DNA of 64,000 nt from Haloechinothrix_A salitolerans (GCF_039544105.1 NZ_BAABLA010000116.1), one strand, 5' to 3'; positions 32,151-41,920 are shown, numbered from the stretch's first letter. Notes: generated by a model not told the origin, from the sequence alone. A program made the numbers and translations.

Positions 32151-33201
32151 GGCTGGCCTCCTGCTCCCGGGCCTGTCCCTCGTCAGCTCTGACCATCGCG
32201 TGCAACAGGGTGCGCTCGTTGATGACACCCAGCGTCCGGTTGTCGCCATCGACAACCGCCAGCGGCAGCGGGTTGCGCTCGGTCATCGCGAACACGTCCG
32301 ACAACAGCGTGTTGGCCGAGACCCTGCCGTACTGGTCGTGCGAGCCAGCCTGCTCGGTGACCGGTTCCATGACCGACGACGCCGTGAGCACCCTGGTGCG
32401 GTCAACGTCCTTGACGAACTCGGCGACATAGTCGTCAGCCGGTTCGCGCAATATCTCCTCCGGCGTCCCGATCTGCACGATCCTGCCCGCACGCATCACG
32501 GCGATTCGGTCACCGAGCCGCATCGCCTCGTTGAGATCGTGCGTGATGAACACGATCGTCTTGTTCAGCCGGTGCTGCAAGTCAATGAGCTGATCCTGCA
32601 TCTCACGACGGATCAGCGGATCGAGCGCGGAGAACGCCTCGTCCATCAGCATGATGTCGGTCTCGGCCGCCAGCGCCCGCGCCAGACCGACGCGCTGCTT
32701 CATACCGCCAGACAGCTGGCTCGGCAGCCGGTCCTCCCAGCCGGACAAGCCAACGAGGTTGAGCGCGTCGCGTCCCTTCTCGTCGCGAGTCTCTTTGTCG
32801 AAGCCGCGCACCTTAAGCGCGTACGCGGCGTTCTCCAACACTGTCCGGTGCGGCAGCAGCGCGAAGTGCTGGAACACCATGCTCATTTCCTCGGAGCGCA
32901 GCTGGCGCAGCTCCTTCGCTCCCAGCATGGAGACGTCCCTGTCTCCAACGTGGACATGTCCCGCCGACGGCGTCAGCAGACCGTTGAGCATGCGGATGAG
33001 CGTCGACTTGCCTGAGCCGGACAGTCCCATCACGACGAAGATCTCACCGGGTTGGACCTCGAAGCTCACGTCGATCACGGCGGGCGTCGCGCCACGGGCG
33101 ACGACGTCTTCCGTACTCGCGCCCTCGTCCAGCTGGCGCACCACATCGTCGGGGCGCCTGCCGAACACTTTGTAGAGCCCTTCGGCTCTGATAGCGGCCA
33201 C
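32143..33201 (-). CDS. proV: betaine-type ABC transporter ATP-binding protein (ProV/OpuAA family)
   Basis: A 352-residue ATPase. Walker A GLSGSGKSTLIRMLNGL, Q-loop SMVFQHFALLPHRTV, signature QLSGGMKQRVGLARAL, Walker B DIMLMDEAFSALD and the switch HisD of FITHDLNEAM are all intact. The region after about residue 265 resembles the CBS-containing tail (SVMEPVTEQ; TLGVINERTLL) used by this family to sense ionic strength, though only one CBS-like repeat is clear. I prefer GTG 33201 over GTG 33207 because GGGAGG is 7 nt upstream of the former and would be almost adjacent to the latter. Confidence 0.92.
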   Translation of the reverse strand: MAAIRAEGLYKVFGRRPDDVVRQLDEGASTEDVVARGATPAVIDVSFEVQPGEIFVVMGLSGSGKSTLIRMLNGLLTPSAGHVHVGDRDVSMLGAKELRQLRSEEMSMVFQHFALLPHRTVLENAAYALKVRGFDKETRDEKGRDALNLVGLSGWEDRLPSQLSGGMKQRVGLARALAAETDIMLMDEAFSALDPLIRREMQDQLIDLQHRLNKTIVFITHDLNEAMRLGDRIAVMRAGRIVQIGTPEEILREPADDYVAEFVKDVDRTRVLTASSVMEPVTEQAGSHDQYGRVSANTLLSDVFAMTERNPLPLAVVDGDNRTLGVINERTLLHAMVRADEGQAREQEASHG

Positions 33202-33646
33202 GAACACACCTCCCGGGCCGGTAGGTTAGACGGACCGAGTGGATCATGCCAGTTCCGCCTATCGTGGTTCTCCACGACGGTACATCGGCATATCAGACGT
33301 TTCGAGCTCACGGGCCCGTAACGCCCCGTCCAAGCGTGAACCGCAACCGCATCGCAACACCCATGTTCACAGGCGTACTCATGACGCCGCTTGCCGGACC
33401 ACGCGCGCTCCCCCATTCGCCACCACGCTCAGTCACGCTCGCCGCCACGACGCCACCAGTGCCAGCCGACGTGCTCACTAAGAGTTACAGCAGTGTTATC
33501 GCCGCGACCTGCCAGCACGCGACTGATCGCGACCGGTCGCACCGTCGCCGTTACCGAGCGCCCATCCGCATTCCATTGTCGACACCACGCACCCGCGTGC
33601 GCTACTGTTTGGGCAGTCGTCCAGGTCGATCGTCCAAGGAGGGTGC
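33202..33646. other. 445-bp divergent intergenic region between the betaine operon and the TetR gene
   Basis: No convincing gene is found; the open frames here have biased, repeat-free composition unlike real proteins and no ribosome-binding sites. GC content is visibly lower than in flanking genes. The region must hold both divergent promoters. The only clear structured element is the inverted repeat at 33262-33277. Confidence 0.6.
33262..33277. promoter_or_regulatory. inverted repeat TCGTGG-TTCT-CCACGA, possible operator of the betaine operon
   Basis: A perfect 6-bp inverted repeat with a 4-bp centre, about 60 bp upstream of the proV start. It could be an operator for an osmotic or betaine-responsive regulator. 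No second copy was noticed in the window. Confidence 0.4.
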
Positions 33647-34219
33647 ATGGTCACGTCGGCGGAGCGTGGCAAACAGGTGCGGCAGCAGTTGCTCACCGCC
33701 GCGCTCGAGCTGATCCCGGAGCGCGGCTGGCTCGCCGTCAGCACCCGGCAACTCGCCGAGCGGGCAGGGGTCGCCCCGGGACTGGTCCACTACCACTTCG
33801 ACTCGCTGCCCGCGCTGCTGCGGGTGGCGGCAGTTGGTGCGATGCGGGAAACGGTGTCCGAGGTCGAGGACGTGCTCACCGAGGCGACCGACGCGGCAAC
33901 CGGCCTCGACCTGATGCTGCGCGCGCTGGACGACTACACGGGGACCGACCCGACGTCGCTGCTATTCGTTGAGACCTATCTCGCCGCCACGCGCGACGAG
34001 GCGCTGCGCGCCGACCTCGCCGACGTGCTGGCGGGTTTCCGAGACCGGCTCACCCATTGGCTCGACGGCATAGGCACACCCGATCCGGCGAACACGGCGG
34101 CCGTGCTCGCGGCGAGCATCGACGGCTTGCTGCTGCACCGGGCGCTGCATCCGGACCTGACCGCACGCGCGGTGTCACCCGTGCTGCTGCGCGTGCTCAC
34201 CGCGAGAGAGGGGAACTGA
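33647..34219 (+). CDS. TetR-family transcriptional regulator
   Basis: A 190-residue TetR protein: N-terminal helix-turn-helix (LLTAALELIPERGWLAVSTR, then QLAERAGVAPGLVHYHFDSL) followed by a divergent helical ligand-binding domain. AAGGAGGGTGC precedes the ATG. The gene overlaps nothing but is only 1 nt from the flavin monooxygenase gene, so the regulator probably represses its own operon and the enzyme in it, with release by the monooxygenase substrate. The ligand is unknown. Confidence 0.9.
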   Translation: MVTSAERGKQVRQQLLTAALELIPERGWLAVSTRQLAERAGVAPGLVHYHFDSLPALLRVAAVGAMRETVSEVEDVLTEATDAATGLDLMLRALDDYTGTDPTSLLFVETYLAATRDEALRADLADVLAGFRDRLTHWLDGIGTPDPANTAAVLAASIDGLLLHRALHPDLTARAVSPVLLRVLTAREGN

Positions 34220-34220
34220 C

Positions 34221-35414
34221 ATGCGAGTGGTGATCTGCGGCGCAGGCATCGCAGGGCTGGCCCTGGGGAACCTGCTGAGCGAACGCGACTGGGACGTCAC
34301 GATCGTCGACCGCGCGCCAGCGCCGCGCACGGCGGGCTACATGGTGGACTTCTTCGGCCTCGGTTATGACGCGGCCGAGCGGATGGGCCTGCTGCCGAGG
34401 CTCACCGAACTGGGTTACGACGTGCCGGGCGCGAACTTCGTCGACAACGCCGGGCGCGTACGGGCGCGGCTCAGCTACGAGCGGTTCGCCCGCGCCGTCG
34501 ACGGCAAGCTGTTGTCAATCATGCGGCCGGATCTGGAGCTGGCACTGCGGGAGCGGTTGCCCGACGCGGTCGACCTGCGCTACGCCACCACGGTGTCCGC
34601 GATCGATGAACGCGAGAGCGCGGTCGCGGTCGGGCTGTCGGACGGCAGCGACATCGAGGCCGACCTGCTGGTGGGCGCGGACGGCATCCACTCCGTCGTG
34701 CGCGGCATGATGTTCGGCGACGAACAGCGGTTCTTCCGCTATCTCGGGATGCAGACCGCCGCGTACACGTTCGACGCGCCCGAGGTGCACGCGCAACTAG
34801 GCGACAGCTTCGCGCTGACGGAAACGTCGCGGCGGATGATGGGCTGCTACGCGCTGCGCGACGGCACGGTCGCGGTGTTCGCCACCCACTACCGCGACGA
34901 CCCCGCGCTACCCGGCGACATCCCGGCGTTCCTGCGGGCGGAGTACGGCTCGCTCGGCTGGATCGTGCCGACCGCGCTGGCGCGGATGCCGGAGGCGCAC
35001 GAGGTCTACTACGACCAGGTCGCGCAGGTCGACGTCCCCCAGTGGAGTACCGGTCGGGTCACCCTGATCGGGGACGCCTGCCAGGCGGTCTCGCTGCTGG
35101 CGGGGCAGGGCGCTTCGCTCGCGATGGCGGGAGCGTACGTGCTGGCGGCATGCCTGGCCGATGCGTCGTCGGTGACCGGAGCGCTACGGCGGTACGAGAC
35201 GCACTGGCGGCCCGTCGTCGTTGAGAAGCAGGCTGCGGGACGTCGCGGTGCCGAGTGGTTCCTGCCGACATCACGCGCCAGGGTGTATGCGCGCAGGGTG
35301 ATGCTAGGGCTGGCGGTACTGCCGGGGATGGAGTCGCTGCTCGGTTCGTCACTGGTCGGGAAGAACGCCGTGCGGCTCGACGACCTCAGCGCCGAACGGC
35401 TGACGACGAGCTGA
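34221..35414 (+). CDS. FAD-dependent monooxygenase (PHBH/TetX fold)
   Basis: A 397-residue class A flavin monooxygenase. FAD motifs are VVICGAGIAGLALGNLLSER (GxGxxG), the internal DLLVGADGIHSVVR (DG motif) and RVTLIGDACQAVSLLAGQGA (GD motif). The segment APRTAGYMVDFFGLGYDAAE resembles TetX and related antibiotic- or aromatic-hydroxylating enzymes. It likely uses NADPH and O2. It is co-transcribed with the preceding TetR gene, an arrangement common for xenobiotic-inactivating enzymes. Substrate cannot be predicted from sequence. Confidence 0.85.
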   Translation: MRVVICGAGIAGLALGNLLSERDWDVTIVDRAPAPRTAGYMVDFFGLGYDAAERMGLLPRLTELGYDVPGANFVDNAGRVRARLSYERFARAVDGKLLSIMRPDLELALRERLPDAVDLRYATTVSAIDERESAVAVGLSDGSDIEADLLVGADGIHSVVRGMMFGDEQRFFRYLGMQTAAYTFDAPEVHAQLGDSFALTETSRRMMGCYALRDGTVAVFATHYRDDPALPGDIPAFLRAEYGSLGWIVPTALARMPEAHEVYYDQVAQVDVPQWSTGRVTLIGDACQAVSLLAGQGASLAMAGAYVLAACLADASSVTGALRRYETHWRPVVVEKQAAGRRGAEWFLPTSRARVYARRVMLGLAVLPGMESLLGSSLVGKNAVRLDDLSAERLTTS

Positions 35415-35445
35415 GCGCGACCCCTGGGATTGTCGGTGGTTGATG

Positions 35446-35459
35446 CGAACATGTGTTCG
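35446..35459. promoter_or_regulatory. LexA (SOS) box at the dinB start
   Basis: CGAACATGTGTTCG is a perfect palindrome and matches the actinobacterial/Gram-positive SOS box (CGAAC-N4-GTTCG). It covers the first candidate start codon of dinB (GTG 35453) and ends at the second (GTG 35459). Confidence 0.88.
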
Positions 35460-36685
35460 TGTCAGCACGGCCGAGTGAAGCAACAATCCTGCACGCCGAC
35501 CTGGACGCGTTCTTCGCGTCGGTCGAGCAGCGTGACGATCCCGCGTTGCGGGGACGTCCAGTGCTTGTTGGCGGCGGGGTGGTGCTCGCGGCGAGCTACG
35601 AGGCGCGGGCGTACGGGGTGCGCGGCGCGATGGGCGGGGCACAGGCGCGGCGGCTGTGTCCACATGCGGTGATCGTGCCGCCTCGGATGTCGGCGTACGC
35701 CGAGGCGAGCAAGGCGGTGTTCGACGTCTTCGACCGGACCAGCCCGCATGTCGAGGGGCTGTCGATCGACGAGGCGTTCCTCGAGGTGTCCGGGCTCCGG
35801 AACATCGCGGGCAGCCCAACCGACATCGCCGCACGGCTGCGACGCGAGGTGCGGGAGCGGGTCGGGCTGCCGATCACGGTGGGCGTGGCGCGCACGAAGT
35901 TCCTGGCGAAGGTGGCCAGCGGCGTGGCCAAGCCGGACGGTTTGCTGGTGGTCGAACCGGACGCCGAGCTGGACTTCCTGCACCGGCTTTCGGTCGGGAA
36001 GCTGTGGGGCGTCGGCCCGGTGACCGAGGCGAGGCTGCGCGATCGGGGAATGCACACAGTTGGGGACGTCGCCCGCTACAGCGAGGCCGCGCTGACGGCG
36101 CTGCTCGGGACCACGACGGGACGGCATCTCCACCGGCTGGCGCACAATCATGATCCGCGTCCCGTCCTGCGGCGCAAGCGGCGCGGGTCGATCGGGGCAC
36201 AGCGCGCGCTGGGCAGGACACCGAAGACGTCCGACGACATCGACGCCGCACTGACCGGGCTGGTCGAACGGGTGTGTCGCCGGATGCGCCGGGCGGATCG
36301 TCGCGGTCGCACCGTGGTGCTGCGGCTACGGTTCGACGACTACACGCGCGCGACCCGCTCGCACACCCTGGCGGCGCCGACCGCCAGGACATCGCTTGTG
36401 CTAGCCACGGTGCGGCACCTGCTGCGGGAGGTGATGCCACGCGTCGACCGCCAGGGGCTAACGCTGATCGGGGTAGCGGTGGCCAACCTCAGCGACGAGG
36501 CGTCCGCGCAGCTGGAGCTACCGTTCTGGAACGCCGAGGCCAGGACGTGTGCCGACACCCACTCCTGGGTTGACGTCGATCCCGTGCTGGACCACGTCCG
36601 CGAGCGCTTCGGCGTCGAGGCCATCACCCGAGGCACCCTGCTCGGGCGCTCCCCCGGCGTCGCTATGCCGACCCTGCCGGATTGA
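35453..36685 (+). CDS. dinB: DNA polymerase IV (Y-family translesion polymerase)
   Basis: A 410-residue (or 408 from GTG 35459) Y-family polymerase. Catalytic acidic residues lie in ILHADLDAFFASVEQRDDP and in GLSIDEAFLEVSG. Other motifs are AASYEARAYGVRGAMGG, ITVGVARTKFLAKVASGVAK, and the thumb/helix-hairpin-helix KLWGVGPVTEARLRDRGMHT. QLELPFW near the C-terminus is a plausible beta-clamp-binding motif. It performs mutagenic bypass of damaged bases. The only in-frame starts upstream of the polymerase domain overlap or abut the LexA box, and no ribosome-binding site precedes them, so the message is probably leaderless or nearly so and SOS-controlled. Confidence 0.93.
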   Translation: MFVSARPSEATILHADLDAFFASVEQRDDPALRGRPVLVGGGVVLAASYEARAYGVRGAMGGAQARRLCPHAVIVPPRMSAYAEASKAVFDVFDRTSPHVEGLSIDEAFLEVSGLRNIAGSPTDIAARLRREVRERVGLPITVGVARTKFLAKVASGVAKPDGLLVVEPDAELDFLHRLSVGKLWGVGPVTEARLRDRGMHTVGDVARYSEAALTALLGTTTGRHLHRLAHNHDPRPVLRRKRRGSIGAQRALGRTPKTSDDIDAALTGLVERVCRRMRRADRRGRTVVLRLRFDDYTRATRSHTLAAPTARTSLVLATVRHLLREVMPRVDRQGLTLIGVAVANLSDEASAQLELPFWNAEARTCADTHSWVDVDPVLDHVRERFGVEAITRGTLLGRSPGVAMPTLPD

Positions 36686-36697
36686 CCGACGCGAGCC

Positions 36698-38188
36698 TCA
36701 CTCAAGCAGCGCGTCGACGAACGCCTCCGGCTCGAAGGGTGCCAGGTCGTCCGGCCCCTCGCCGAGGCCGACGAGCTTGACCGGGACGCCGAGCTCGCGC
36801 TGCACCTGAAACACGATGCCGCCCTTGGCGGTGCCGTCGAGCTTGGTCAGCACGATGCCGGTGACGTCAACGACCTCGCCGAACACCCGTGCCTGCATCA
36901 GGCCGTTCTGGCCAGTGGTCGCGTCGAGCACAAGCAGCACCTCATCGACGCGGGCCTGCTTCTCCACGACGCGCTTGACCTTGCCCAGCTCGTCCATCAG
37001 GCCGGTCTTGGTGTGCAGCCTGCCCGCGGTGTCGACGAGGACGGCGTCCACCCCGGCGTCGGTGCCGCGCTTGACCGCGTCGAACGCGACCGAAGCCGGG
37101 TCGGCACCCTCCTTGCCGCGCACGACCTCCGCTCCGACGCGCTCCGACCAGGTCTGCAACTGGTCGGCGGCCGCCGCGCGGAAGGTGTCGGCCGCGCCAA
37201 GCACGACCTTGTGGTCCTGGCCGACGAGCACACGAGCGAGCTTGCCGGTCGTGGTCGTCTTGCCGGTGCCGTTGACGCCCGCGATCAGCACGACGGCGGG
37301 TCGTTTGCTCCCGTCAACCTCGTGCGGCAACGCGCGCACCGACCGCTCCAACTCCGGGTGCAGCGCCTTGATCAGCACCTCCCGCAGCACCGCACGCGCC
37401 TGTTCGGACGACCGCACGCCGCGCGTGTGCAGCTCCTCGCGCAACTGGGTGACGATCTCGGTCGTGGTCGCCGCGCCCAGGTCGGCGACAAGCAGCGTGT
37501 CCTCGACCTCTTCCCAGGAATCTTCGTCCAGGTCGCCCGCGCCGAGCAGCCCGACGAGGCTCTGCCCGAACGCCGACCGCGACTTCGACAGCTTGCCACG
37601 CAACCGTCCGAGCCTGCCCGACGGCGGTTCGATCTCCTCAAGGGGCGCGGGCACGGCCTGCGGTGCGGGTTCCGGCGCCGCTTGGCGCTCAGGCGCCTCG
37701 GTGTCGGTGGGGCGCTCGGGCGCGGCTTCCGGGGCCGTGTCGACCTTCGGGGCGGTCTCCGTTGGCCGCTCTGCGTCCGTTGCTTCCGCCGGGGGCCCGG
37801 CGGACGGCTGCTCGGTGTCGGCTTCCGCCGCGCCCTCGACGTCTGCCCGCTGTTCGCTGGGCAGCGTGACGTCGACGATGCCACGCCGCGCCGAGTCGCG
37901 GGGCACGGCAGCGTCGTCCCCGACGCCGGGCTCGCCGTCGACCTCGGTGCGGTCTTCGACCGGGTGGTCCGGCGGAGTGCCGCTCTGTCGCTGTTCCGTG
38001 CCGCCAGGTGCTAGCGCGATACCGCCACCGGCGCTATAACCCCGCCCAGACGGGGTGCCTCCCTCGTCGCCGCGCCGCGCCTCGCGCAAGCTGACCTTGC
38101 GCTTGCGGGCGAGCGTGAATCCCGCGACGAGCGCGACCGTCAGCAGGAGGACGACGACGAGGATGACCCATAACCAGAGGTTGTTCAT
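36698..38188 (-). CDS. ftsY: signal recognition particle receptor FtsY
   Basis: A 496-residue SRP receptor GTPase that docks ribosomes to the Sec translocon. The N-terminus carries one membrane helix (NNLWLWVILVVVLLLTVALV), a basic patch, then a long Pro/Glu/Ala-rich acidic domain (about residues 45-195) of typical low complexity. The NG domain follows: VLIAGVNGTGKTTTTGKLAR (G1), DTFRAAAADQLQTW (G2), VDTAGRLHTKTGLMDEL (G3), TKLDGTAKGG (G4) and VGLGEGPDDLAPFEPEAFVD at the end. I prefer the ATG at 38188 over GTG 38191. The gene lies downstream of smc on the same strand, as in mycobacteria. Confidence 0.97.
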   Translation of the reverse strand: MNNLWLWVILVVVLLLTVALVAGFTLARKRKVSLREARRGDEGGTPSGRGYSAGGGIALAPGGTEQRQSGTPPDHPVEDRTEVDGEPGVGDDAAVPRDSARRGIVDVTLPSEQRADVEGAAEADTEQPSAGPPAEATDAERPTETAPKVDTAPEAAPERPTDTEAPERQAAPEPAPQAVPAPLEEIEPPSGRLGRLRGKLSKSRSAFGQSLVGLLGAGDLDEDSWEEVEDTLLVADLGAATTTEIVTQLREELHTRGVRSSEQARAVLREVLIKALHPELERSVRALPHEVDGSKRPAVVLIAGVNGTGKTTTTGKLARVLVGQDHKVVLGAADTFRAAAADQLQTWSERVGAEVVRGKEGADPASVAFDAVKRGTDAGVDAVLVDTAGRLHTKTGLMDELGKVKRVVEKQARVDEVLLVLDATTGQNGLMQARVFGEVVDVTGIVLTKLDGTAKGGIVFQVQRELGVPVKLVGLGEGPDDLAPFEPEAFVDALLE

Positions 38189-38326
38189 CACAAACCCATC
38201 CTCGCATCCGGTCGTGCGCGGCAGGGATGGCGGTGGTGCGACGACGCCAGGACACCGCCGCCGGGTACGACGTGCCGTCCCGGGCCGTGCGCGGCGTGGC
38301 GGCGACCTAGCACACGAGCCCGCTCC

Positions 38327-41300
38327 CTACGCCGGGACGGGCTCCCCGGAGCGCAGCCGCTGGGAGATCACCTTGGTGATGCCGTCGCCCGCCATGCTGA
38401 CGCCGTAGAGCGCGTCGGCGATCTCCATGGTCGGCTTCTGGTGGGTGATCACGATCAGCTGCGAGTTGTCCCGCAGCCGCTCGAGCAGGCCGATCAGCCG
38501 ACGCATGTTGGTGTCGTCCAGCGCGGCCTCGACCTCATCGAGCACGTAGAACGGCGACGGCCGCGCCCGGAAGATCGCCACCAGCATCGCGACCGCGACC
38601 AGCGACTTCTCGCCACCGGAGAGCAGCGACAGCCGCTTGACCTTCTTGCCGGGCGGGCGCGCTTCAACGTCGACACCGGTGGTGAGCATGTCGCCCGGCT
38701 CGGTCAGCACCATCCTGCCCTCGCCGCCGGGGAACAGCGCCGCGAACACAGTCTCGAACTCGCGCGCCACGTCCTCGTACGCCTGGGTGAACACCTCGAG
38801 GATCTTGTTGTCGACGTCGGAGATCACCGACAGCAGGTCCTCGCGAGTGGCCTTGAGGTCTTCGAGCTGAGTGGACAGGAACTTGTAGCGCTCTTCAAGC
38901 GCGGCGTACTCCTCCAGTGCGAGCGGGTTTACCTTGCCCAGCGTCGCGAGGTCGCGCTCCGCCCGCTTGAGTCTGCGCTCCTGCTCGCCCCGGTCGTACG
39001 GGATCGGCTGCGGCTCGCTGACCTCCTCACCGCGTTCCTTCGCGGCTTCGTACTCGGCCATCTCACCGGGGCTGGCTGGTACGGGCTGGTCCGGGCCGTA
39101 CTCGTTGACCAGATCCTCGAGTCCGATGCCGAACTCCTCAGCGATCTTGGTCTCCAGCTGCTCCAGCCGCATCCGCTGCTCGGCACGCACCACCTCGTCG
39201 CGGTGCACCGCGTTGGTCAGCTTCTCCAGCTCGGCGGACAGCTCACGCGCCTTGGTGCGCACCTGCGCCAACGCGTCCTCGCGGGACTGCCGTTGCTCCT
39301 GGATCGCGTCCCGCTCGGCCGCCGCACGCCGCAGCGACACCTCGATGCGCTCCAGCGCGACCTCGCCGCCTTCGACCACCGCGGCGGCCACCTCCGCGCC
39401 GCGTTGCCGGGCGATGCGGGCCTGCTCGGCGCGTTCCCGTGCCTGCCGCTCGGCCTGCGCGGCCCGCAGCAGCGAGTCAGCCCTGCCCGCGATGCCGCGC
39501 GCCCGTTCCTCCGACGTCCGCAGCGCCAACCGGGCGTCCATCTCCTGCTGCCGGATCTCGGTGACAGCGGCGGCGGCTTCGTCACGCTCGGTCGTGTCAG
39601 GGTCATCGTCCACAGGCTGATCGGAGACGGCGTTGAGACGTTCCTCCAGTTCAGCGAGCTGCTCCAGCGCGGACTGCCTGCTCTTCTCGACCTTGTCGCG
39701 CTGCACCCGCAGGCGCTCCACCTCGGCTTCCGCCGAGCGCGCCGCCTGGCGCAGCCGATCAAGTCGCTCCGCGACCCGCGCCTTGTCAATCTTCGATTCG
39801 GAGATCGCCTCGCGGGCCTGGCCGACATCGTCGCGCCGAGCCTGCTGCTCGGCCCTCGCGCCCTCCAACTCGGCGGTGATGCGTTCCAGCGAGCGTTGCG
39901 CCTCGATCAGCCGGTCCTCCGCCTCGTCGACGGCGGCCTGCACCTCGAGCACACTCTCGCTGCGCGAGGATCCGCCGAACGCGAAGTGCGTGCCGAGGAC
40001 GTCACCCTCACTGGTCACGGCGCTAACGTCCGGATGGTCGCGCACCAGTGCCTCGGCAGCGGGCAAGTCTGCGACCAGCGCCATCTTCTCCAGCGCCACC
40101 TCGACCGCGGGCCGTAGCTCCTCCGGGGCGGAGACGACGTCCCGCGCCCAGCGCGCGCCGTCCGGCAGCGTGGGCCAGCTCGCGGTATCGACGTCGGCGA
40201 CGGCGCTGCCGAGCAGCAACGACGCCCTGCCCGACTCGTGCTCCTTGAGGTACTTCAGCGCGATCAAGGCATCCTCACCGCAGCGCACGGCGACGGCATC
40301 GGCGACGGGACCGAGCGCGGCGGCCAGCGCCACCTCGTACCCGGACTCCACCGTGAGCAGTGCGGCGACAGAGCCGAGCAATCCAGGCAGCTGTCCCGTG
40401 GCGCTGAGCAGGTCGCCAGCACCGTCCTTGCGGGAAAGCCCCATCGAGAGCGCGTCGACTCGCGCCTTCTCGCTGGCGATCTCGCGCTCGGCCGCGCGTT
40501 CGGCCTCGACCAGCTCCGCGACCCGCGCCTTGGCGGCGTCGTTGGCGCGCATGGCCCGCTCGAGACGTTCGGTGAGGTCGCTGTCGTCGGTATCCGGATC
40601 GCCCTCGGCGGCCTTGGCTTCCTCCAGCTCCTCGGTGGCGGTCTCCGCGCGGGCGCTGGCCTCCTCGATGGCGGTGGTGAGCCGGTCGATCTCCTCCGAG
40701 GTGGCACCCGTCTTGCTGCGCAGCGCCTCGACCTGGCCGGACAGCTTGGCGATGCCCTCACGGCGGTCAGCGACGGCGCGCACGGCGGCCATGTGGGCCC
40801 GTTCGGCTTCCTGCGCCTGCCGCTCCATGTCCTCGCGACGCTCGATCACGCTGGACAGCGCCGCCCGCGCCTGCTCGACCTCTTCGGTCAGCTCCGCCTC
40901 GCGCTCGGCGGCTTCCTCCGCCTCGATCTCCAGTTCCTCGGGGTCCTTGCCGCCCGACGGCATGGGTTCCTCTTCGGAGAGGTGGCGCTGCCGCTCGACG
41001 GCGAGCCGCACAGTGCCGCGCAGCCGCTCGGCCAGCGCGGAGAGCTTGTACCAGGTGTCCTGCGCCGCGGCGAGCTTGGGCTGGTCCTCGGCGAGGGCTT
41101 CCTCCAACTCGGTCTGCCTCGCGCTGACGGACTCGTATTCCTGCTCGACCTCGTCACGGCGCTGCTTCACCCGTGCCTCGTCGGCCTCGTCCTTGGCGAT
41201 GGCCTCGCGCTGAGTGACCAGGTCGTCGGCGTAGAGCCGCAGCTTGGCGTCGCGCAGTTCGGACTGCACGACCTGGGCCTTGCGCGCGATCTCGGCCTGC

Positions 41301-41920
41301 TTGCCGAGCGGTTTGAGCTGCCTGCGCAACTCCGCGGTCAGGTCGTTGAGCCGGTCGAGGTTGCCCTGCATCGAGTTGAGCTTGCGCAGCGCCTTTTCCT
41401 TGCGCTTGCGGTGCTTGAGCACCCCGGCGGCCTCTTCGATGAAGGCCCTGCGCTCCTCCGGCTTGGACTGCAGGATCTCGGACAGCTGCCCTTGCCCGAC
41501 GATGACGTGCATCTCCCTGCCGATACCGGAGTCGGACAGCATCTCCTGGATGTCGAGCAGGCGGCAGGTGTCGCCGTTGATCTCGTACTCGCTGGCGCCG
41601 TCGCGGAACATCCGGCGCGTGATCGACACCTCGGTGTAGTCGATGGGCAGCGCGGCGTCCGAGTTGTCGATGGTGAGCGTGACCTCGGCGCGGCCGAGCG
41701 GCGAGCGGCCGGACGTGCCCGCGAAGATGACGTCCTCCATCTTGCCGCCGCGCAGGTCCTTGGCGCCCTGGGTGCCCATGACCCAGCGCAGCGCGTCGAG
41801 CACGTTCGACTTGCCCGAGCCGTTGGGGCCGACGACGCAGGTGATGCCTGGTTCGAAGCGCAACGTCGTCGCCGATGCGAAGGACTTGAACCCCTTCATC
41901 GTCAAGCTCTTCAGATGCAC
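38327..41920 (-). CDS. smc: chromosome segregation ATPase SMC
   Basis: A 1197-residue SMC protein: N-terminal Walker A (GITCVVGPNGSGKSNVLDAL), a long coiled coil, a hinge near the middle (LLSATGQLPGLLGSVAALLT and following), a returning coiled coil, then the signature motif LSLLSGGEKSLVAVAMLVAI and Walker B SPFYVLDEVEAALDDTN. It forms condensin with ScpA and ScpB, not encoded here. I chose GTG 41920 (HLKSLTMKGFKSFAS) as this is where the family begins; the frame continues 12 codons upstream. It is between acyP and ftsY as in mycobacteria. Confidence 0.97.
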   Translation of the reverse strand: MHLKSLTMKGFKSFASATTLRFEPGITCVVGPNGSGKSNVLDALRWVMGTQGAKDLRGGKMEDVIFAGTSGRSPLGRAEVTLTIDNSDAALPIDYTEVSITRRMFRDGASEYEINGDTCRLLDIQEMLSDSGIGREMHVIVGQGQLSEILQSKPEERRAFIEEAAGVLKHRKRKEKALRKLNSMQGNLDRLNDLTAELRRQLKPLGKQAEIARKAQVVQSELRDAKLRLYADDLVTQREAIAKDEADEARVKQRRDEVEQEYESVSARQTELEEALAEDQPKLAAAQDTWYKLSALAERLRGTVRLAVERQRHLSEEEPMPSGGKDPEELEIEAEEAAEREAELTEEVEQARAALSSVIERREDMERQAQEAERAHMAAVRAVADRREGIAKLSGQVEALRSKTGATSEEIDRLTTAIEEASARAETATEELEEAKAAEGDPDTDDSDLTERLERAMRANDAAKARVAELVEAERAAEREIASEKARVDALSMGLSRKDGAGDLLSATGQLPGLLGSVAALLTVESGYEVALAAALGPVADAVAVRCGEDALIALKYLKEHESGRASLLLGSAVADVDTASWPTLPDGARWARDVVSAPEELRPAVEVALEKMALVADLPAAEALVRDHPDVSAVTSEGDVLGTHFAFGGSSRSESVLEVQAAVDEAEDRLIEAQRSLERITAELEGARAEQQARRDDVGQAREAISESKIDKARVAERLDRLRQAARSAEAEVERLRVQRDKVEKSRQSALEQLAELEERLNAVSDQPVDDDPDTTERDEAAAAVTEIRQQEMDARLALRTSEERARGIAGRADSLLRAAQAERQARERAEQARIARQRGAEVAAAVVEGGEVALERIEVSLRRAAAERDAIQEQRQSREDALAQVRTKARELSAELEKLTNAVHRDEVVRAEQRMRLEQLETKIAEEFGIGLEDLVNEYGPDQPVPASPGEMAEYEAAKERGEEVSEPQPIPYDRGEQERRLKRAERDLATLGKVNPLALEEYAALEERYKFLSTQLEDLKATREDLLSVISDVDNKILEVFTQAYEDVAREFETVFAALFPGGEGRMVLTEPGDMLTTGVDVEARPPGKKVKRLSLLSGGEKSLVAVAMLVAIFRARPSPFYVLDEVEAALDDTNMRRLIGLLERLRDNSQLIVITHQKPTMEIADALYGVSMAGDGITKVISQRLRSGEPVPA

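Noticed and set aside
33246..33713. 155-codon plus-strand gene in the proV-TetR gap
   Set aside because: No ribosome-binding site, runs out of frame into the TetR gene, and has no recognisable domain.
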